Source of the DNA: Aureimonas glaciei
Lineage (GTDB): Bacteria; Pseudomonadota; Alphaproteobacteria; Rhizobiales; Rhizobiaceae
Length of the DNA stretch: 64,000 bases
Direction: 5' to 3'
Assembly: GCF_014643375.1 (NCBI RefSeq)
Contig: NZ_BMJJ01000004.1
Coordinates: 62,001 to 126,000 of the forward strand
Position numbers and translations under genes: made by a program. Below, piece by piece: positions 42,178 to 52,921 of this stretch (the stretch's first letter is position 1; each line of letters opens with the position of its first letter). The notes under the pieces were generated by a model. That model did no database searches. It had not been told where the DNA came from and saw only the letters and a program-made list of their open reading frames with translations.

Positions 42178-43029
42178 ATGTCCAGCCTTTCCCGCCTCCG
42201 GGCTTCCGTCCTCGCCAGCCTTGCCGCCGTCTCCTTCCTCGCCGGCCCCGCCGCCGCCAAGGAGTGGAAGACGGTGACGATCACCCTCGAGGGCGCCTAT
42301 GCCCCGTGGAACCTGACCAATCCCGACGGCACGCTCGGCGGCTTCGAGCCGGAGCTCGCCGCCTATCTCTGCGAGCACATGAAGGTCGAGTGCAAGCTCG
42401 TCGCCAGCGACTGGGATTCGATGATCACCAGCCTCAACGCCGGCAAGTTCGACGTCATCATGGACGCCATGTCGATCACCGAGGAACGCCAGAAGATCAT
42501 CGACTTCTCGGTCCCCTACGCCCACACCCACGCCGCCTTCGCGACGCTGAACGACAGCGACCTCGCCGGCGTCGAAGGCACCGGCACGGTGGTGAAGATG
42601 CTGCCGGACTATTCTGGCGCCGACGCCCAGATCGAGGCCATGCGCAAGGCCTTCGAGGGCAAGACCATCGGCATCCAGGCGGCGACCGTCTATGCCAAGT
42701 TTATCTATGACAAGTTCGGCGACATCGCCACGGTGCGCGAGTTCAAGACCGGCGCCAAGCGCGATCTCGACCTCGAGAGCGGCCGCATCGATCTCGCCTT
42801 CGACGACGCGGTCTATCTCAAGGCCGCCTTCGAAAAGGCCGGCGCTCCGATGGGCTTCACCGGTCCCGAGATCGGCGGCACCATTTTCGGCATCGGCGAG
42901 GGCCTCGGCCTGCGCAAGGCGGACACCGACCTGAAGGCCATGTTCGACAAGGCGATCGAGGCGGCGCTCGCCGACGGCACCGTGGCGACGCTGAGCCAGA
43001 AGTGGTTCAAGACCGACGTCACGCCGTAA
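42178..43029 (+). CDS. polar amino acid ABC transporter, substrate-binding protein
   Basis: A 283-residue HisJ/ArgT-type (SBP_bac_3) binding protein. Signal peptide about residues 1-24 (LAGPAAAK). The conserved GAYAPWNLTNPDGTLGGFEPE, CKLVASDWDSMITSLNAGKFDVIM and SITEERQKIIDFS match lysine/arginine/ornithine/histidine-binding proteins. The ATG at 42178 follows AAGGAGACTGCCG. Inside the hut operon it most likely imports histidine or a related compound. Confidence 0.88.
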   Translation: MSSLSRLRASVLASLAAVSFLAGPAAAKEWKTVTITLEGAYAPWNLTNPDGTLGGFEPELAAYLCEHMKVECKLVASDWDSMITSLNAGKFDVIMDAMSITEERQKIIDFSVPYAHTHAAFATLNDSDLAGVEGTGTVVKMLPDYSGADAQIEAMRKAFEGKTIGIQAATVYAKFIYDKFGDIATVREFKTGAKRDLDLESGRIDLAFDDAVYLKAAFEKAGAPMGFTGPEIGGTIFGIGEGLGLRKADTDLKAMFDKAIEAALADGTVATLSQKWFKTDVTP

Positions 43030-43119
43030 GCGTCTGACAGGGCAGGGTGGCTGGGCCTTCGGCGCGGCCGCCCGTTTCCATTCTTCCCGCAACCGGCTTT
43101 CGGCAGGAGAGGGCGCGGC

Positions 43120-43842
43120 GTGTCGATCCTCACGATTCTAGGCTTCGGGCCGACCGGCTGGGGCGGGCTGCTTCTCGTCGCGCTGTTGACGACGCTGGCG
43201 GTGACGCTCGTCTCGCTCGTGATCGGCGCCGTCATCGGCACCGCGCTGGCGGCGGCGAAACTGTCGGGCTCGCGCCTCCTGCGCCTTCTCGGCGGCACCT
43301 ATTCCACGGTGTTCCGCGGCGTGCCGGAGCTTCTCGTCATCTATCTCGTCTATTTCGGCGGCTCTTCTGCCGTCACCGCCATCGGCGGGGCCTTCGGCTA
43401 TGAGGGCTTTCTCGGCCTGCCCTCGTTCCTGGCCGGCGCGCTCGCCGTCGGGCTGATCTCGGGCGCCTATCAGGGCGAGGTCTATCGCGGCGCCTTCCTC
43501 GCCATCGTGCCGGGCGAGATCGAGGCTGCCAGGGCGATCGGCATGAACAAGGCGATGCGCCTGCGCCGCATCCTGGTGCCGCAGGTGCTGCGCTTCGCGC
43601 TGCCGGGCCTTGGCAATGTCTGGCAGCTCTCCCTCAAGGATTCTGCCCTCGTCTCGGTCACCGGCCTTGCCGAGATCATGCGTACCAGCCAGGTCGCGGC
43701 CGGCTCGACGCGGCAGTATTTCCTGTTCTACATCGTCGGCGGCGTGCTGTTTCTCCTCCTCACCAGCGTCTCCGGCCAGATTTTTGAGGCGGCCGAGAAG
43801 CGCACCGGGCGCAGCCTCGCCGCCGGCATCGGCCGGAACTAG
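43120..43842 (+). CDS. polar amino acid ABC transporter permease (HisQ-like)
   Basis: A 240-residue inner-membrane permease of the HisQM family with an N-terminal helix (LLLVALLTTLAVTLVSLVIG), FRGVPELLVIYLVYFG and the EAA loop [20 protein letters not shown]. Start GTG 43120 with GGAGAGGG upstream. It pairs with the next gene, which begins 2 bp after its stop. Confidence 0.9.
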   Translation: MSILTILGFGPTGWGGLLLVALLTTLAVTLVSLVIGAVIGTALAAAKLSGSRLLRLLGGTYSTVFRGVPELLVIYLVYFGGSSAVTAIGGAFGYEGFLGLPSFLAGALAVGLISGAYQGEVYRGAFLAIVPGEIEAARAIGMNKAMRLRRILVPQVLRFALPGLGNVWQLSLKDSALVSVTGLAEIMRTSQVAAGSTRQYFLFYIVGGVLFLLLTSVSGQIFEAAEKRTGRSLAAGIGRN

Positions 43843-43844
43843 AG

Positions 43845-44579
43845 ATGGACATTCCCTTCCTCCTCTCGACCCTGCAGACGCTTCTCGCGGCGCTGCCGAC
43901 GACCCTGGCGCTGTTCTTCTCCTCGATCTCCCTCGGCTTTCTTCTCGCCCTCGGCCTCGTCTGGATGCGCGTCGGGCAGAACCGCTTCCTGCGCGGCTTT
44001 GCCCGCTCCTACATCTTCGTCTTCCGCGGCTCGCCGCTCCTGATCCAGATGTTCCTCGTCTATTACGGCCTCGGCCAGTTCGGCGTGATGCGGCAGAGTT
44101 TCGTCTGGCCTGTGCTGCGCGAGCCCTTCGCCTGCGCCGTGCTGTCGCTGGCGCTGTGCACGGCCGGCTACACCGCCGAGATCTTTCGCTCGGGGCTGCG
44201 CGCGGTGTCGCCGCGCGAAGTGGAAGCGGCGAGGGCGATCGGGATGTCCGGGCAGCTTTTGGTCCGCCGGATCATCGCGCCGATCGCGTTCCGTCATGCG
44301 CTGCCGGCCTATTCGACCGAGATCGTGCTGATGGTGAAGTCGACGGCGCTGGCGAGCCTCGTCACCGTTTCGGAAGTCACCGGCGTCGCGCAGCGGCTGA
44401 TCTCGCAGACCTACCGGACGATGGAAGTGTTCCTCTGCGCCGCGCTGATCTACCTCGCGCTGAATTTTATCCTGCTGCAGCTCGTCGCGCTCCTGGAGCG
44501 CCGGCTTTCGGCGCACCGCCGCGGCCCGCCCTCACCGGGGCTTCCGTCTCTGCCCGTCCCGGAGGCCGGCCCCGCATGA
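43845..44579 (+). CDS. polar amino acid ABC transporter permease (HisM-like)
   Basis: A 244-residue HisM-type permease: [39 protein letters not shown] and [15 protein letters not shown] in the ATPase-contact loop. It forms the second half of the transmembrane channel. The C-terminal about 20 residues are Pro-rich and likely disordered. Confidence 0.9.
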   Translation: MDIPFLLSTLQTLLAALPTTLALFFSSISLGFLLALGLVWMRVGQNRFLRGFARSYIFVFRGSPLLIQMFLVYYGLGQFGVMRQSFVWPVLREPFACAVLSLALCTAGYTAEIFRSGLRAVSPREVEAARAIGMSGQLLVRRIIAPIAFRHALPAYSTEIVLMVKSTALASLVTVSEVTGVAQRLISQTYRTMEVFLCAALIYLALNFILLQLVALLERRLSAHRRGPPSPGLPSLPVPEAGPA

Positions 44580-44622
44580 TCGTTCCGCCCCTCGTTTCCA
44601 GCGCTCTTTCCAGGGAGCCGAC

Positions 44623-45393
44623 ATGACCCGTCCGCTGCGCCTCTCCGTCCAGGGCATCCGCAAATCCTTCGGCGGCCTCGAAGTGCTGAAGGGCATCTCG
44701 CTCGACGCCAGGGATGGCGACGTCATCTCCATCCTCGGCGCCAGTGGCTCGGGCAAGTCGACCTTCCTGCGCTGCATCAACTTGCTCGAGACGCCCGACG
44801 CCGGCACCGTCACCGTCGACGGCGAGACGATCGAGATGACGGTGAAACGCGGTCACGCCGTGGCGCGCAGCCAGGCCCAGGTCGATCGCATCCGCTCCGA
44901 GCTCGGCATGGTCTTCCAGTCCTTCAATCTCTGGTCTCATATGACCATCCTCGACAATGTCATCGAAGGCCCGATGCGCGTCTTGAAGCGGCCGCGGGCG
45001 GAATGCGTCGCCGAGGCCGAGGCGCTGCTGGAAAAGGTCGGTATATCCGACAAGCGCGGTCATTTTCCCGCCCATCTCTCCGGCGGCCAGCAGCAGCGCG
45101 CGGCGATCGCCCGGGCGCTGGCGATGCGGCCGAAGGTGATGCTCTTCGACGAGCCGACCTCGGCGCTCGATCCCGAACTCGTCGGTGAGGTGCTGCGCGT
45201 CATGCGCGCGCTGGCCGAGGAGGGCATGACCATGCTGGTGGTGACGCACGAGATGAGCTTTGCCCGCGACGTCTCCAACCGCGTCGTCTTCCTCGACAAG
45301 GGCCTCGTGGCGCAGGAGGGCGTGCCGGCCGAGATGTTCGGCGCCGGCGCCGAGCCGCGCTTCCGGCAGTTCATCGGGCATTTCGGCGCATGA
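44623..45393 (+). CDS. polar amino acid ABC transporter ATP-binding protein (HisP-like)
   Basis: A 256-residue ATPase with Walker [11 protein letters not shown]-loop [12 protein letters not shown], signature LSGGQQQR, Walker [16 protein letters not shown] and switch [11 protein letters not shown]. Close to HisP/ArtP-type ATPases. It completes the importer of the hut operon; the next gene starts 19 bp downstream. Confidence 0.93.
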   Translation: MTRPLRLSVQGIRKSFGGLEVLKGISLDARDGDVISILGASGSGKSTFLRCINLLETPDAGTVTVDGETIEMTVKRGHAVARSQAQVDRIRSELGMVFQSFNLWSHMTILDNVIEGPMRVLKRPRAECVAEAEALLEKVGISDKRGHFPAHLSGGQQQRAAIARALAMRPKVMLFDEPTSALDPELVGEVLRVMRALAEEGMTMLVVTHEMSFARDVSNRVVFLDKGLVAQEGVPAEMFGAGAEPRFRQFIGHFGA

Positions 45394-45412
45394 CCAGCAG
45401 GCGGGCAGGAAC

Positions 45413-46936
45413 ATGGTGACCATCGACACCACGCTGGACTGGCGGGAGATCGCCCGCGTCGCGGCCGGCGCGGCGCTGGCACTCTCCCCTTCGGCCTGGG
45501 AGCGGGTCGGCGCCGCACGCGGCATCGTCGAGGCGATCCTCGATCGTGGCATCCGCGCCTATGGCATCAACACCGGCGTCGGCGCTTTGTCCGACACCGT
45601 CGTCGATCGGGAATCGCAGCGCCGCTTCGCCCGCAATCTCCTGATGAGCCATGCCTGCGGCGTCGGCGCGCCTTTGCCGGCCGAAGAAGTGCGGGCGGTG
45701 ATCGCCGTCCAGGTCAACAATTTCGCGCATGGGCGCTCGGGCGTGCGTCCCGTTACCGTCGACGCCATGCTGGGACTTCTCGCCCACGGCGTCGTGCCGG
45801 AAGTGCCGGGCCGCGGCTCGGTCGGCTATCTCACCCATATGGCGCATATCGGCCTCGTTCTCATCGGCGAAGGGTTCGCGCGGATCGGCGACGAGCGGAT
45901 GACCGGCGCCGAGGCGCTGGCGCGGATCGGCCAGGCGCCTTTGGTGCTGGAGGCGAAGGAAGGCCTCAGCCTTGTCAACGGCAGCCCTTGCGCCACCGGG
46001 CTTGCGGCCCTCGCTCTGGCGCGGGCCGAGCGCGTTCTCGGCTGGGCCGATGCCATCGCCGCGCTGTCGCTGGAAGCGCTCGGCGGCCAGATGGCCGCCT
46101 TCGACGAGGACGTTCTCGCCGCCCGCGCCTCGCCCGGCCTCGTCGAGGTCGGCCAAAACCTCAGGGCGCGCCTTGCCGGCAGCGACCTGATCGCGCGGGC
46201 GCTCGGCGTACGCACACAGGATGCGCTCAGCCTGCGCGCCATCCCGCATGTCCACGGCGCCGCCCGCGACGTGCTCGCCGTCACCGCCGCGGTGGTCGAC
46301 CGGGAGCTCGCGGCGGTGACCGACAACCCCATGGTTTCCGGCACGGCCGAGGCGCCGCGCGTGCACTCGGAAGCGCATGCGGTCGCGCCGGCCTTGGGAC
46401 AGGCGCTGGATTCGCTCGGCGTCGCCGTGGCGCAGGTCGCGTCGATGGCCGAACGGCGTCTCGACCGGCTGATCAATCCGCTCGTCAATTCGGGAGCTTT
46501 TGGCCTGCCACCCTTCCTCGCGCTCGATCCCGGCTCGAATTCCGGCTTCATGATCGCGCAATACACGGCGCTCGGCCTCGTCTCCGAGAACCGCCGGCTG
46601 GCGGCGCCCGCCAGTCTCGACGGCGGCGTGACCTCCGGCCTGCAGGAGGATTTTCTGGCGCACGCCACGGCGGCCTCGACGAAATGCCTCGGGATCGCCG
46701 ACAATGCCGCGATGATTCTCGGCATCGAATATCTCGCGGCGGGCGACGCCCATGACGCGCTGGCCGGCACGGCGTCCCGCGCTGCCGGAACGGAGACGGT
46801 CCATGCGCATCTTCGCGCCGCGATCGCCCGCTATGGCGACGACCGGCCGCTATCGGGGCTGATGGCCCGCGCCCACGGTCTGATCGTCGCCTCGGCGGCG
46901 CCCGATGCCGGGCCGCAGGAGGAGAGAGCACCATGA
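45413..46936 (+). CDS. HAL/PAL-family protein lacking the MIO triad
   Basis: A 507-residue paralogue of histidine ammonia-lyase. It keeps [12 protein letters not shown] with the catalytic-loop Tyr, [55 protein letters not shown] and LQEDFLAHA. At the cofactor site it reads [13 protein letters not shown]: the Ala-Ser-Gly triad plus Asp of HutH ([14 protein letters not shown]) is replaced by Tyr139 alone, a net 3-residue loss. Without the triad the usual MIO electrophile cannot form, so it should not be a normal ammonia-lyase. It lies between the transporter and hutI, coupled to hutI by ATGA. It may be a regulatory or structural partner of HutH, or a lyase with another mechanism. Confidence 0.85.
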   Translation: MVTIDTTLDWREIARVAAGAALALSPSAWERVGAARGIVEAILDRGIRAYGINTGVGALSDTVVDRESQRRFARNLLMSHACGVGAPLPAEEVRAVIAVQVNNFAHGRSGVRPVTVDAMLGLLAHGVVPEVPGRGSVGYLTHMAHIGLVLIGEGFARIGDERMTGAEALARIGQAPLVLEAKEGLSLVNGSPCATGLAALALARAERVLGWADAIAALSLEALGGQMAAFDEDVLAARASPGLVEVGQNLRARLAGSDLIARALGVRTQDALSLRAIPHVHGAARDVLAVTAAVVDRELAAVTDNPMVSGTAEAPRVHSEAHAVAPALGQALDSLGVAVAQVASMAERRLDRLINPLVNSGAFGLPPFLALDPGSNSGFMIAQYTALGLVSENRRLAAPASLDGGVTSGLQEDFLAHATAASTKCLGIADNAAMILGIEYLAAGDAHDALAGTASRAAGTETVHAHLRAAIARYGDDRPLSGLMARAHGLIVASAAPDAGPQEERAP

Positions 46937-48198
46937 GCCAACAGCCGACCCCCACTCCCACCATTGCCAGCAGCACCGTCGACCTGTCCGCGCCGGCCGA
47001 CACGCTCTGGACGAATGCGCGCCTCGCCACGCTCGATCCTGCTTTGCCGGATCTCGGCATCATCGAGGACGGCGTCGTCGCCGCCCGGGGCGGCCGCATC
47101 ATTTTCGTCGGCGCACGCGCCGACCTACCGGCCGATCTCGCGGCGGAGAAGACCGTCGATCTCGGCGGCCGCTGGGTGACGCCGGGCCTGATCGACTGCC
47201 ACACCCATCTCGTCCATGGCGGCGACCGGGCGCTGGAATTCGAGATGCGGCTGGAGGGCGCCAGCTATGAGGCGATCGCGGCGGCCGGCGGTGGCATCCT
47301 GTCGAGCGTGCGCGCCACCCGCGCCGCCAGCCGCGAGGACCTCGTCGCCTCGGCGCTGAAGCGGCTCGACGCGCTCCTCGCCGAGGGCGTGACGACGGTC
47401 GAGATCAAGTCCGGCTACGGCCTCGACGCCAGGGGCGAGCGCACCATGCTGGAAGCCGCGCGCGACCTCGGCACGCACCGGGCCGTCCGTGTCGCCACGA
47501 CCTATCTCGGCGCGCACGCGCTGCCGCCGGAATATGCCGCCGACCGCGCCGGCTATCTCGATCTCGTCTGCGACACGGTGCTGCCGGCACTCGCCAAAGC
47601 CGGGCTCGTCGATGCGGTCGACGCCTTCTGCGAGGGCATCGCCTTCTCGACCGATGAAGTGGCGCGGGTCTTTGCCGCTGCCGAGGTGCTCGGCCTGCCC
47701 GTCAAACTGCATGCCGACCAGCTCTCCGATCTCGGTGGCGCCGGTCTTGCCGCCGAATTCGGCGCGCTCTCGGCCGATCATCTCGAATACACCAGCGACA
47801 CCGGCGCCGCGGCGATGGCCGCCGCCGGCACCGTCGCGGTGATCCTGCCCGGCGCCTTCTACGTGCTGCGCGAGACGCAGAAGCCGCCGATCGATGCCTT
47901 CCGCCGCTTCGGCGTGAAGATGGCAGTGGCGACGGACTGCAATCCCGGCACGGCGCCGATCACCTCGCTGCTCACCACGATGAACATGGCCGCCACCTTC
48001 TTCCGCATGACGGTCGAGGAATGCCTCGCCGGCGTCACGCGCGAAGCCGCGCGGGCACTGGGAAGGCTCGCCGACATCGGCACGCTCGAAGCCGGCAAGT
48101 CCTGCGACCTCGCCATCTGGGACATCGAGCGTCCCGCCGAACTCGTCTACCGCATCGGCTACAACCCGCTGCACCAAAGGATCTTTCAAGGCCAATGA
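46933..48198 (+). CDS. hutI: imidazolonepropionase
   Basis: A 421-residue zinc amidohydrolase: [20 protein letters not shown] (metal-binding His pair), [28 protein letters not shown] and [14 protein letters not shown]. It hydrolyses imidazolonepropionate to N-formimino-L-glutamate. ATG 46933 overlaps the stop of the MIO-less paralogue; the stop overlaps the hutH start (ATGA). Confidence 0.96.
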   Translation: MSQQPTPTPTIASSTVDLSAPADTLWTNARLATLDPALPDLGIIEDGVVAARGGRIIFVGARADLPADLAAEKTVDLGGRWVTPGLIDCHTHLVHGGDRALEFEMRLEGASYEAIAAAGGGILSSVRATRAASREDLVASALKRLDALLAEGVTTVEIKSGYGLDARGERTMLEAARDLGTHRAVRVATTYLGAHALPPEYAADRAGYLDLVCDTVLPALAKAGLVDAVDAFCEGIAFSTDEVARVFAAAEVLGLPVKLHADQLSDLGGAGLAAEFGALSADHLEYTSDTGAAAMAAAGTVAVILPGAFYVLRETQKPPIDAFRRFGVKMAVATDCNPGTAPITSLLTTMNMAATFFRMTVEECLAGVTREAARALGRLADIGTLEAGKSCDLAIWDIERPAELVYRIGYNPLHQRIFQGQ

Positions 48199-49733
48199 CC
48201 GACCTCATCCTCACCCCCGGCGTGGTCAGCCTCGCTGACTGGCGCGCGGTCTATGTCGGCGCGTCCGTGCGCCTCGATCCCGCCTGCCGCGAGGGCGTCC
48301 TCGCCAGTGCCGCCACTGTCGAGGCGATCGTCGCCAAGGGCGAGCCCGTCTACGGAATCAACACCGGCTTCGGCAAGCTGGCGACCGTGCGCATTCCCGA
48401 TTCCGACTTGGCGCAACTGCAGGAAAACATCGTCCTGTCGCATGCCGCCGGCGTCGGCGAACCGCTGGAAGTGCCCGTCGTCCGGCTGATCCTGGCGATG
48501 AAGCTGGCCAGCCTTGCCCGCGGCGCCTCGGGCGTGCGCTGGGAGACGCTGCAGGCGCTGCAGGCCTGTCTCGACCACCACCTCATCCCGGTCATTCCCG
48601 GCCAGGGCTCGGTCGGCGCCTCCGGCGATCTCGCGCCGCTCGCGCACATGGCCGCCGTGCTGATGGGCGTCGGCGAGGCGATGCTGAAGGGCGAGCGGAT
48701 GCCCGCCGCCGAGGCACTGCGACGCGCCGGCCTGACGCCCGCCGCCTTCGGCCCAAAGGAGGGTCTCGCCCTCCTCAACGGCACGCAGGTCTCGACCGCT
48801 CTGGCGCTCGCCGGCCTGTTTGCAGCCGAGCGCGTGTTCCAGTCGGCGCTCGTCACCGGCGCGCTCGCGACCGACGCCGCGCGCGGCTCCGACGGACCCT
48901 TCGATCCGCGCATCCATGCGCTGCGCGGCCATCGCGGCCAGATCGAGGTGGCGGACGCCCTGCGCGGGCTGATGGCCGGCAGCCCGATCCGGCAGTCGCA
49001 TCTCGTCGGCGACACGCGGGTGCAGGATCCCTATTGCCTGCGCTGCCAGCCGCAGGTGATGGGCGCCTGCCTCGACCTGTTGCGCCAGGCGGCGACGACG
49101 CTCGCCATCGAGGCGAACGGCGTGTCGGACAATCCGCTGGTCTTCGCCGAGACCGGCGAGGTGATTTCCGGCGGCAATTTCCACGCCGAGCCGGTGGCCT
49201 TTGCCGCCGACATGATCGCCATTGCCCTCTGCGAAATCGGCTCGATCACCGAGCGGCGCATCGCCATGCTCGTCGACCCGGTGCTCTCGGGCCTGCCGGC
49301 CTTCCTGACGGCAAAACCCGGTCTCAACTCCGGCTTCATGCTGCCGCAGGTCACGGCCGCGGCGCTCGTCTCAGAGAACAAGAGCCGGGCCTATCCGGCG
49401 AGCGTCGATTCCATTCCGACCTCTGCCAACCAGGAAGACCATGTCTCGATGGCGACGCACGGCGCGCGGCGGCTCGGGCCGATGGCGATGAACGTCGCCC
49501 ATGTCGTCGGCATCGAGCTCCTGGCCGCGGCGCAGGGCTGCGACTTCCACGCGCCGCTCGTCTCCAGCCCCCTGTTGGAAGCGGCGCGCGCGGTGATCCG
49601 GGCGAAGGTGCCGATGCTCGGCGAAGACCGCTATTTCTCCCCCGACATGGAGCAGGCGACAGCGCTCATCGTCAGCGGCGCGCTCGCCGCCGCCGGCGGC
49701 GCGCTGCCCGGCGTCGTGGAGGGGGTGCTTTGA
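48195..49733 (+). CDS. hutH: histidine ammonia-lyase
   Basis: A 512-residue canonical HutH. The MIO triad Ala142-Ser143-Gly144 is intact in [16 protein letters not shown], with [35 protein letters not shown] and [16 protein letters not shown]. It removes ammonia from histidine to give urocanate. It is translationally coupled to hutI and to the downstream oxidase. Comparison with 45413-46936 shows a duplication with loss of the cofactor site in the other copy. Confidence 0.97.
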   Translation: MTDLILTPGVVSLADWRAVYVGASVRLDPACREGVLASAATVEAIVAKGEPVYGINTGFGKLATVRIPDSDLAQLQENIVLSHAAGVGEPLEVPVVRLILAMKLASLARGASGVRWETLQALQACLDHHLIPVIPGQGSVGASGDLAPLAHMAAVLMGVGEAMLKGERMPAAEALRRAGLTPAAFGPKEGLALLNGTQVSTALALAGLFAAERVFQSALVTGALATDAARGSDGPFDPRIHALRGHRGQIEVADALRGLMAGSPIRQSHLVGDTRVQDPYCLRCQPQVMGACLDLLRQAATTLAIEANGVSDNPLVFAETGEVISGGNFHAEPVAFAADMIAIALCEIGSITERRIAMLVDPVLSGLPAFLTAKPGLNSGFMLPQVTAAALVSENKSRAYPASVDSIPTSANQEDHVSMATHGARRLGPMAMNVAHVVGIELLAAAQGCDFHAPLVSSPLLEAARAVIRAKVPMLGEDRYFSPDMEQATALIVSGALAAAGGALPGVVEGVL

Positions 49734-50869
49734 GCGATTTCGACGTCGCCGTCATCGGCCTCGGCGCCATGGGCAGCGCCGCGATCGCGCATCTGGCCGA
49801 GCGTGGGATCCGCGCCATCGGCTTCGAGGCGAAGTTTCCGGCGCATGGTCTCGGCTCCTCGCATGGCGACACCAGGCTGATCCGCCTCGGCTATTTCGAG
49901 GACCCGGCCTATGTGCCGCTGCTGCACCGCGCCTATGCCAACTGGCGGGCGCTGGAGGCGGCGAGCGGCGCCGAACTTCTGACCGTCTCGGGCATCCTGC
50001 AGATCGGCCGACCGGACAGCGGCATCGTCGCCGGCACGATCGCCTCCTGCGAGCTTCACGGCCTGCCGCACGAAGTGCTCGACGCCGCCGCCATGGCGCG
50101 GCGCTTTCCGGCGATGCGCCTCGAGCCGGACGAGGTGGCGGTGCTGGAGCCGCAGGGTGGGTTCCTCCGGCCCGAGGCGGCCGTGACCGCGCATTTGAAG
50201 GTCGCGGTTGGGGCAGGGGCCGTGCTGCGGCTCGGCGAAAAAGTCACGGCGATCGAGCCGGACGATGCGGGCGTCACCATCGAGACCGAGCATTCGCGGG
50301 TCCGGGCGCGCAAGGTGATCGTCGCCACCGGTCCCTGGATCGCCGACCTCGTGCCGGCGCTGGTGGGCATCGCGCAGCCGATCCGGCAGGTCGTCGCCTG
50401 GTATACGCCTGATGACGCCATCACGACGCTTGGGCCGATGCTGCCCTTCCTGCTCGACGAGGCCGAAGGCGGCTCCTTCTTCGGCGTGCCGGCGCTCGGA
50501 CCGGACGGGCTGAAGGTCGGCAAGCACGCCCATTTCATGGAGCCGATCGACCCAGACCAGCCCAATCCGCAGGTCAACGACGCCGATCTCGCCATGCTCG
50601 ACGATTTCGTCACGCGGCGTATCCCGGTGGCGACAGGGCACCGCCGGGCGGCGATCACCTGCCGCTACACCATGCTGCCGGGCGAGGATTTTCTCCTCGA
50701 CCATCTGCCCGGCGAGCCGCGGATCGTCGTCGCCTCACCCTGTTCGGGCCACGGCTTCAAGTTCGCCAGCGTCGTCGGCGAGATTCTGGCCGATTTGGCG
50801 ACGGAGGGCGGGACGGCCCTGCCGATCGGCGCATTTTCCTTTGCCGCCCTCGACGCCAAACGAGGCTGA
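49730..50869 (+). CDS. FAD-dependent oxidase, N-methyl-L-tryptophan/sarcosine oxidase-like
   Basis: A 379-residue MSOX/SolA-family flavoprotein with N-terminal dinucleotide motif [35 protein letters not shown] and the C-terminal [14 protein letters not shown]. Cys311 in [13 protein letters not shown] fits the position of the covalent FAD cysteine. It oxidises an N-methyl or related amino acid. The start is TTG 49730, overlapping the hutH stop (TTGA), so it is translated as part of the hut operon, suggesting a histidine-related substrate such as an N-methylated derivative; this is inference. Confidence 0.85.
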   Translation: MSDFDVAVIGLGAMGSAAIAHLAERGIRAIGFEAKFPAHGLGSSHGDTRLIRLGYFEDPAYVPLLHRAYANWRALEAASGAELLTVSGILQIGRPDSGIVAGTIASCELHGLPHEVLDAAAMARRFPAMRLEPDEVAVLEPQGGFLRPEAAVTAHLKVAVGAGAVLRLGEKVTAIEPDDAGVTIETEHSRVRARKVIVATGPWIADLVPALVGIAQPIRQVVAWYTPDDAITTLGPMLPFLLDEAEGGSFFGVPALGPDGLKVGKHAHFMEPIDPDQPNPQVNDADLAMLDDFVTRRIPVATGHRRAAITCRYTMLPGEDFLLDHLPGEPRIVVASPCSGHGFKFASVVGEILADLATEGGTALPIGAFSFAALDAKRG

Positions 50870-51118
50870 GGCAGGGCAGGCCTTGCGCTGCTGCCACCGC
50901 CGAGGAATGGCGGCGCGCGACCCTGTGTCTCTTTCCGGCAACCGGTCGTACTGCAGGGCGGCCAGACGCAGGAGGCGGGGCTCAATCCATCGTGACGGCG
51001 GCCGCCTTGCCGGCGACCGCAAAGCTCGCCATCCTCCGCCGCAACGGGACGCGCGTCTTGTCCCCGGGCGAGCCCCGGCGACGCGAATGGCGACAGTCCC
51101 GACGCCATGGGAGGCATC

Positions 51119-51889
51119 ATGACGGGTTTACGCATCGTCGCGCTGGCGCTCGTGCTGATGGGCGCGCCGGTCTCATTGACCTCCGCCCAGATGGCGGGGC
51201 TCGACATGGGCTCGCCCAAGATGACGCAGGCGACGATGACGCGGGCCGAGGTCGAGGCGCGGCTGTCACAGGCGACGCCGGACGGGCCGGCCGACTTCAC
51301 GCTCGTCTCGCTGAACGGCCTCGACCTCTCCGGCCTCGACTTTTCCAAAGCCGTCATGCGCTCGGCCTATCTCAACGGTGCCGATCTCAGCGGTGCCCGG
51401 CTCGACGGGGCCGTGCTCGACCAGGCCTGGGCGCTGAAAGCCGACTTTTCCGGCGCCAGCCTCAAGGGTGCGAGCCTGTTCCAGGCGCAGATGATGGACA
51501 CGAAGTTCGATGGGGCCGATCTGTCCGGCGCGCGGCTGACCGCCGACTTTTCCCGTGCCTCGATGCTGGGCGCCAATTTTGCCGGCGCGAACTTCTCCGC
51601 CGACATGCGCAACCAGTCGATGGGCATGATGCGCGGCGTGCTCAATTCCGCCAAGCTCCAGGGCGCCCGCTTCGACGGCGCCGACCTGTCGCGGGCGCAG
51701 GCAAAATTCGCCGATTTCCGCGGCGCCAGCCTCGTCGGCGGCAATCTGGCGAAGATGGAGGCGCAAGGCGCGAATTTCACCGGCGCCGACGTTTCCGGCG
51801 CCGATTTCGACGGGATGATGATCCAGTCTGCGGTGCTGGCCGACCTCAAGGGCGATCCGAAGAACCGCGACAAGGCGAAACTGCGCTGA
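51119..51889 (+). CDS. exported pentapeptide-repeat protein
   Basis: A 256-residue protein with a Sec signal peptide (about 1-23, ALALVLMGAPVSLTSA). From about residue 60 it has some 30 pentapeptide units of the A(D/N)LSG type (LNGADLSGARLDGA, FDGADLSGARL, ANFAGANFSADM), predicted to fold as a right-handed quadrilateral helix. A short non-repeat insertion (MRNQSMGMMRGVLNSAKL) interrupts it. GGAGG lies 5 bp before ATG 51119; ATG 51107 has no such site. Function unknown; isolated gene. Confidence 0.85.
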   Translation: MTGLRIVALALVLMGAPVSLTSAQMAGLDMGSPKMTQATMTRAEVEARLSQATPDGPADFTLVSLNGLDLSGLDFSKAVMRSAYLNGADLSGARLDGAVLDQAWALKADFSGASLKGASLFQAQMMDTKFDGADLSGARLTADFSRASMLGANFAGANFSADMRNQSMGMMRGVLNSAKLQGARFDGADLSRAQAKFADFRGASLVGGNLAKMEAQGANFTGADVSGADFDGMMIQSAVLADLKGDPKNRDKAKLR

Positions 51890-51919
51890 ACCCTTTCGCC
51901 GTCCGCAACGCTGAGCCCT

Positions 51920-52921
51920 TCAGGCGCGATGGGCCATCGTCACGGGATGCAGCGCTTCGCCGGTCTCCTCGAAGGCGGTGATGTTGGCCATGGTCGTCTC
52001 GGCGATGGCGGAAAGCGCCTCGGCGGTGAAGAAGCCCTGGTGGCCGGTGATCAGAACGTTCGGAAAGGTCTGGAGGCGCGCGAACACGTCGTCGCGGATC
52101 ACATGATCGGACAGGTCCTCGAAGAAGAGGTCCGCTTCCTCCTCGTAGACGTCGAGGCCGAGATGGCCGATGGCGCCATCCTTCAGGCCGTCGACCACGG
52201 CCCTCGTGTCGACGATGCCGCCGCGGCTGGTGTTGATCAGCATGACGCCGCGCTTCATCGTGGCGATCGCCCCGGCATCGACGAGGTGATGCGTCTCGGG
52301 CGTCAGCGGACAGTGCAGGCTGACGATCTCGGCCGCCGCCAGGAGTTCGGCGAGCGGCACGTAGGTCGCGCCGAGGGCCGCTGTCTCGGGATTCGGAAAC
52401 GGGTCGAAGGCCAGCACTCGGCAGCCGAAGCCCATCAGGATGCGGATGACGCCGACGCCGATCCGCCCGGTGCCGACGACGCCGACGGTGCGGCCGTGAA
52501 GGTTGAAGCCCATCAGGCCCTCGAGGGCGAAATTGCCTTCCCGCACCCGGGCGTAGGCCCGGTGGATGTTGCGGTTGAGCGCCAGGATCAGCGCCACCGT
52601 GTGCTCCGCCACCGCCTCGGGCGAATAGGCGGGCACGCGTGCGACGGCGATGCCGGCACCCTTTGCGGCAGCGAGGTCGACATTGTTGAACCCGGCCGAG
52701 CGCAGAGCGACGAGGCCGACGCCGAGACGCTGGAACTCGGCGAGAACCGCGGCGTCGACCGTGTCGTTCACGAAGGCGCAGACGGCCCCGGCGCCCTTGG
52801 CGAGAACGGCGGTGGCGGGAGAAAGGCGGGCCTCGAGATGGTGCAGCCGGTGGCGCGTCCCGGCTGCCGCGTCGAGAAAAGCGCGGTCGTAGGGTTTGGT
52901 GCTGAAGACGGTGACGTCCAT
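51920..52921 (-). CDS. D-2-hydroxyacid dehydrogenase (D-lactate dehydrogenase-like)
   Basis: A 333-residue NAD-dependent dehydrogenase of the D-isomer family: substrate-loop [15 protein letters not shown] motif [37 protein letters not shown] and catalytic [11 protein letters not shown]. It resembles fermentative D-lactate dehydrogenase LdhA. ATG 52921 has GGAGGG upstream. Convergent with the pentapeptide gene; the 31-bp gap leaves no room for a separate terminator. Confidence 0.9.
   Translation of the reverse strand: MDVTVFSTKPYDRAFLDAAAGTRHRLHHLEARLSPATAVLAKGAGAVCAFVNDTVDAAVLAEFQRLGVGLVALRSAGFNNVDLAAAKGAGIAVARVPAYSPEAVAEHTVALILALNRNIHRAYARVREGNFALEGLMGFNLHGRTVGVVGTGRIGVGVIRILMGFGCRVLAFDPFPNPETAALGATYVPLAELLAAAEIVSLHCPLTPETHHLVDAGAIATMKRGVMLINTSRGGIVDTRAVVDGLKDGAIGHLGLDVYEEEADLFFEDLSDHVIRDDVFARLQTFPNVLITGHQGFFTAEALSAIAETTMANITAFEETGEALHPVTMAHRA

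Noticed and set aside
45413-46936. MIO-less HutH paralogue as a pseudogene
   Set aside because: Full length, no frameshift, other active-site motifs kept, and translationally coupled to hutI.
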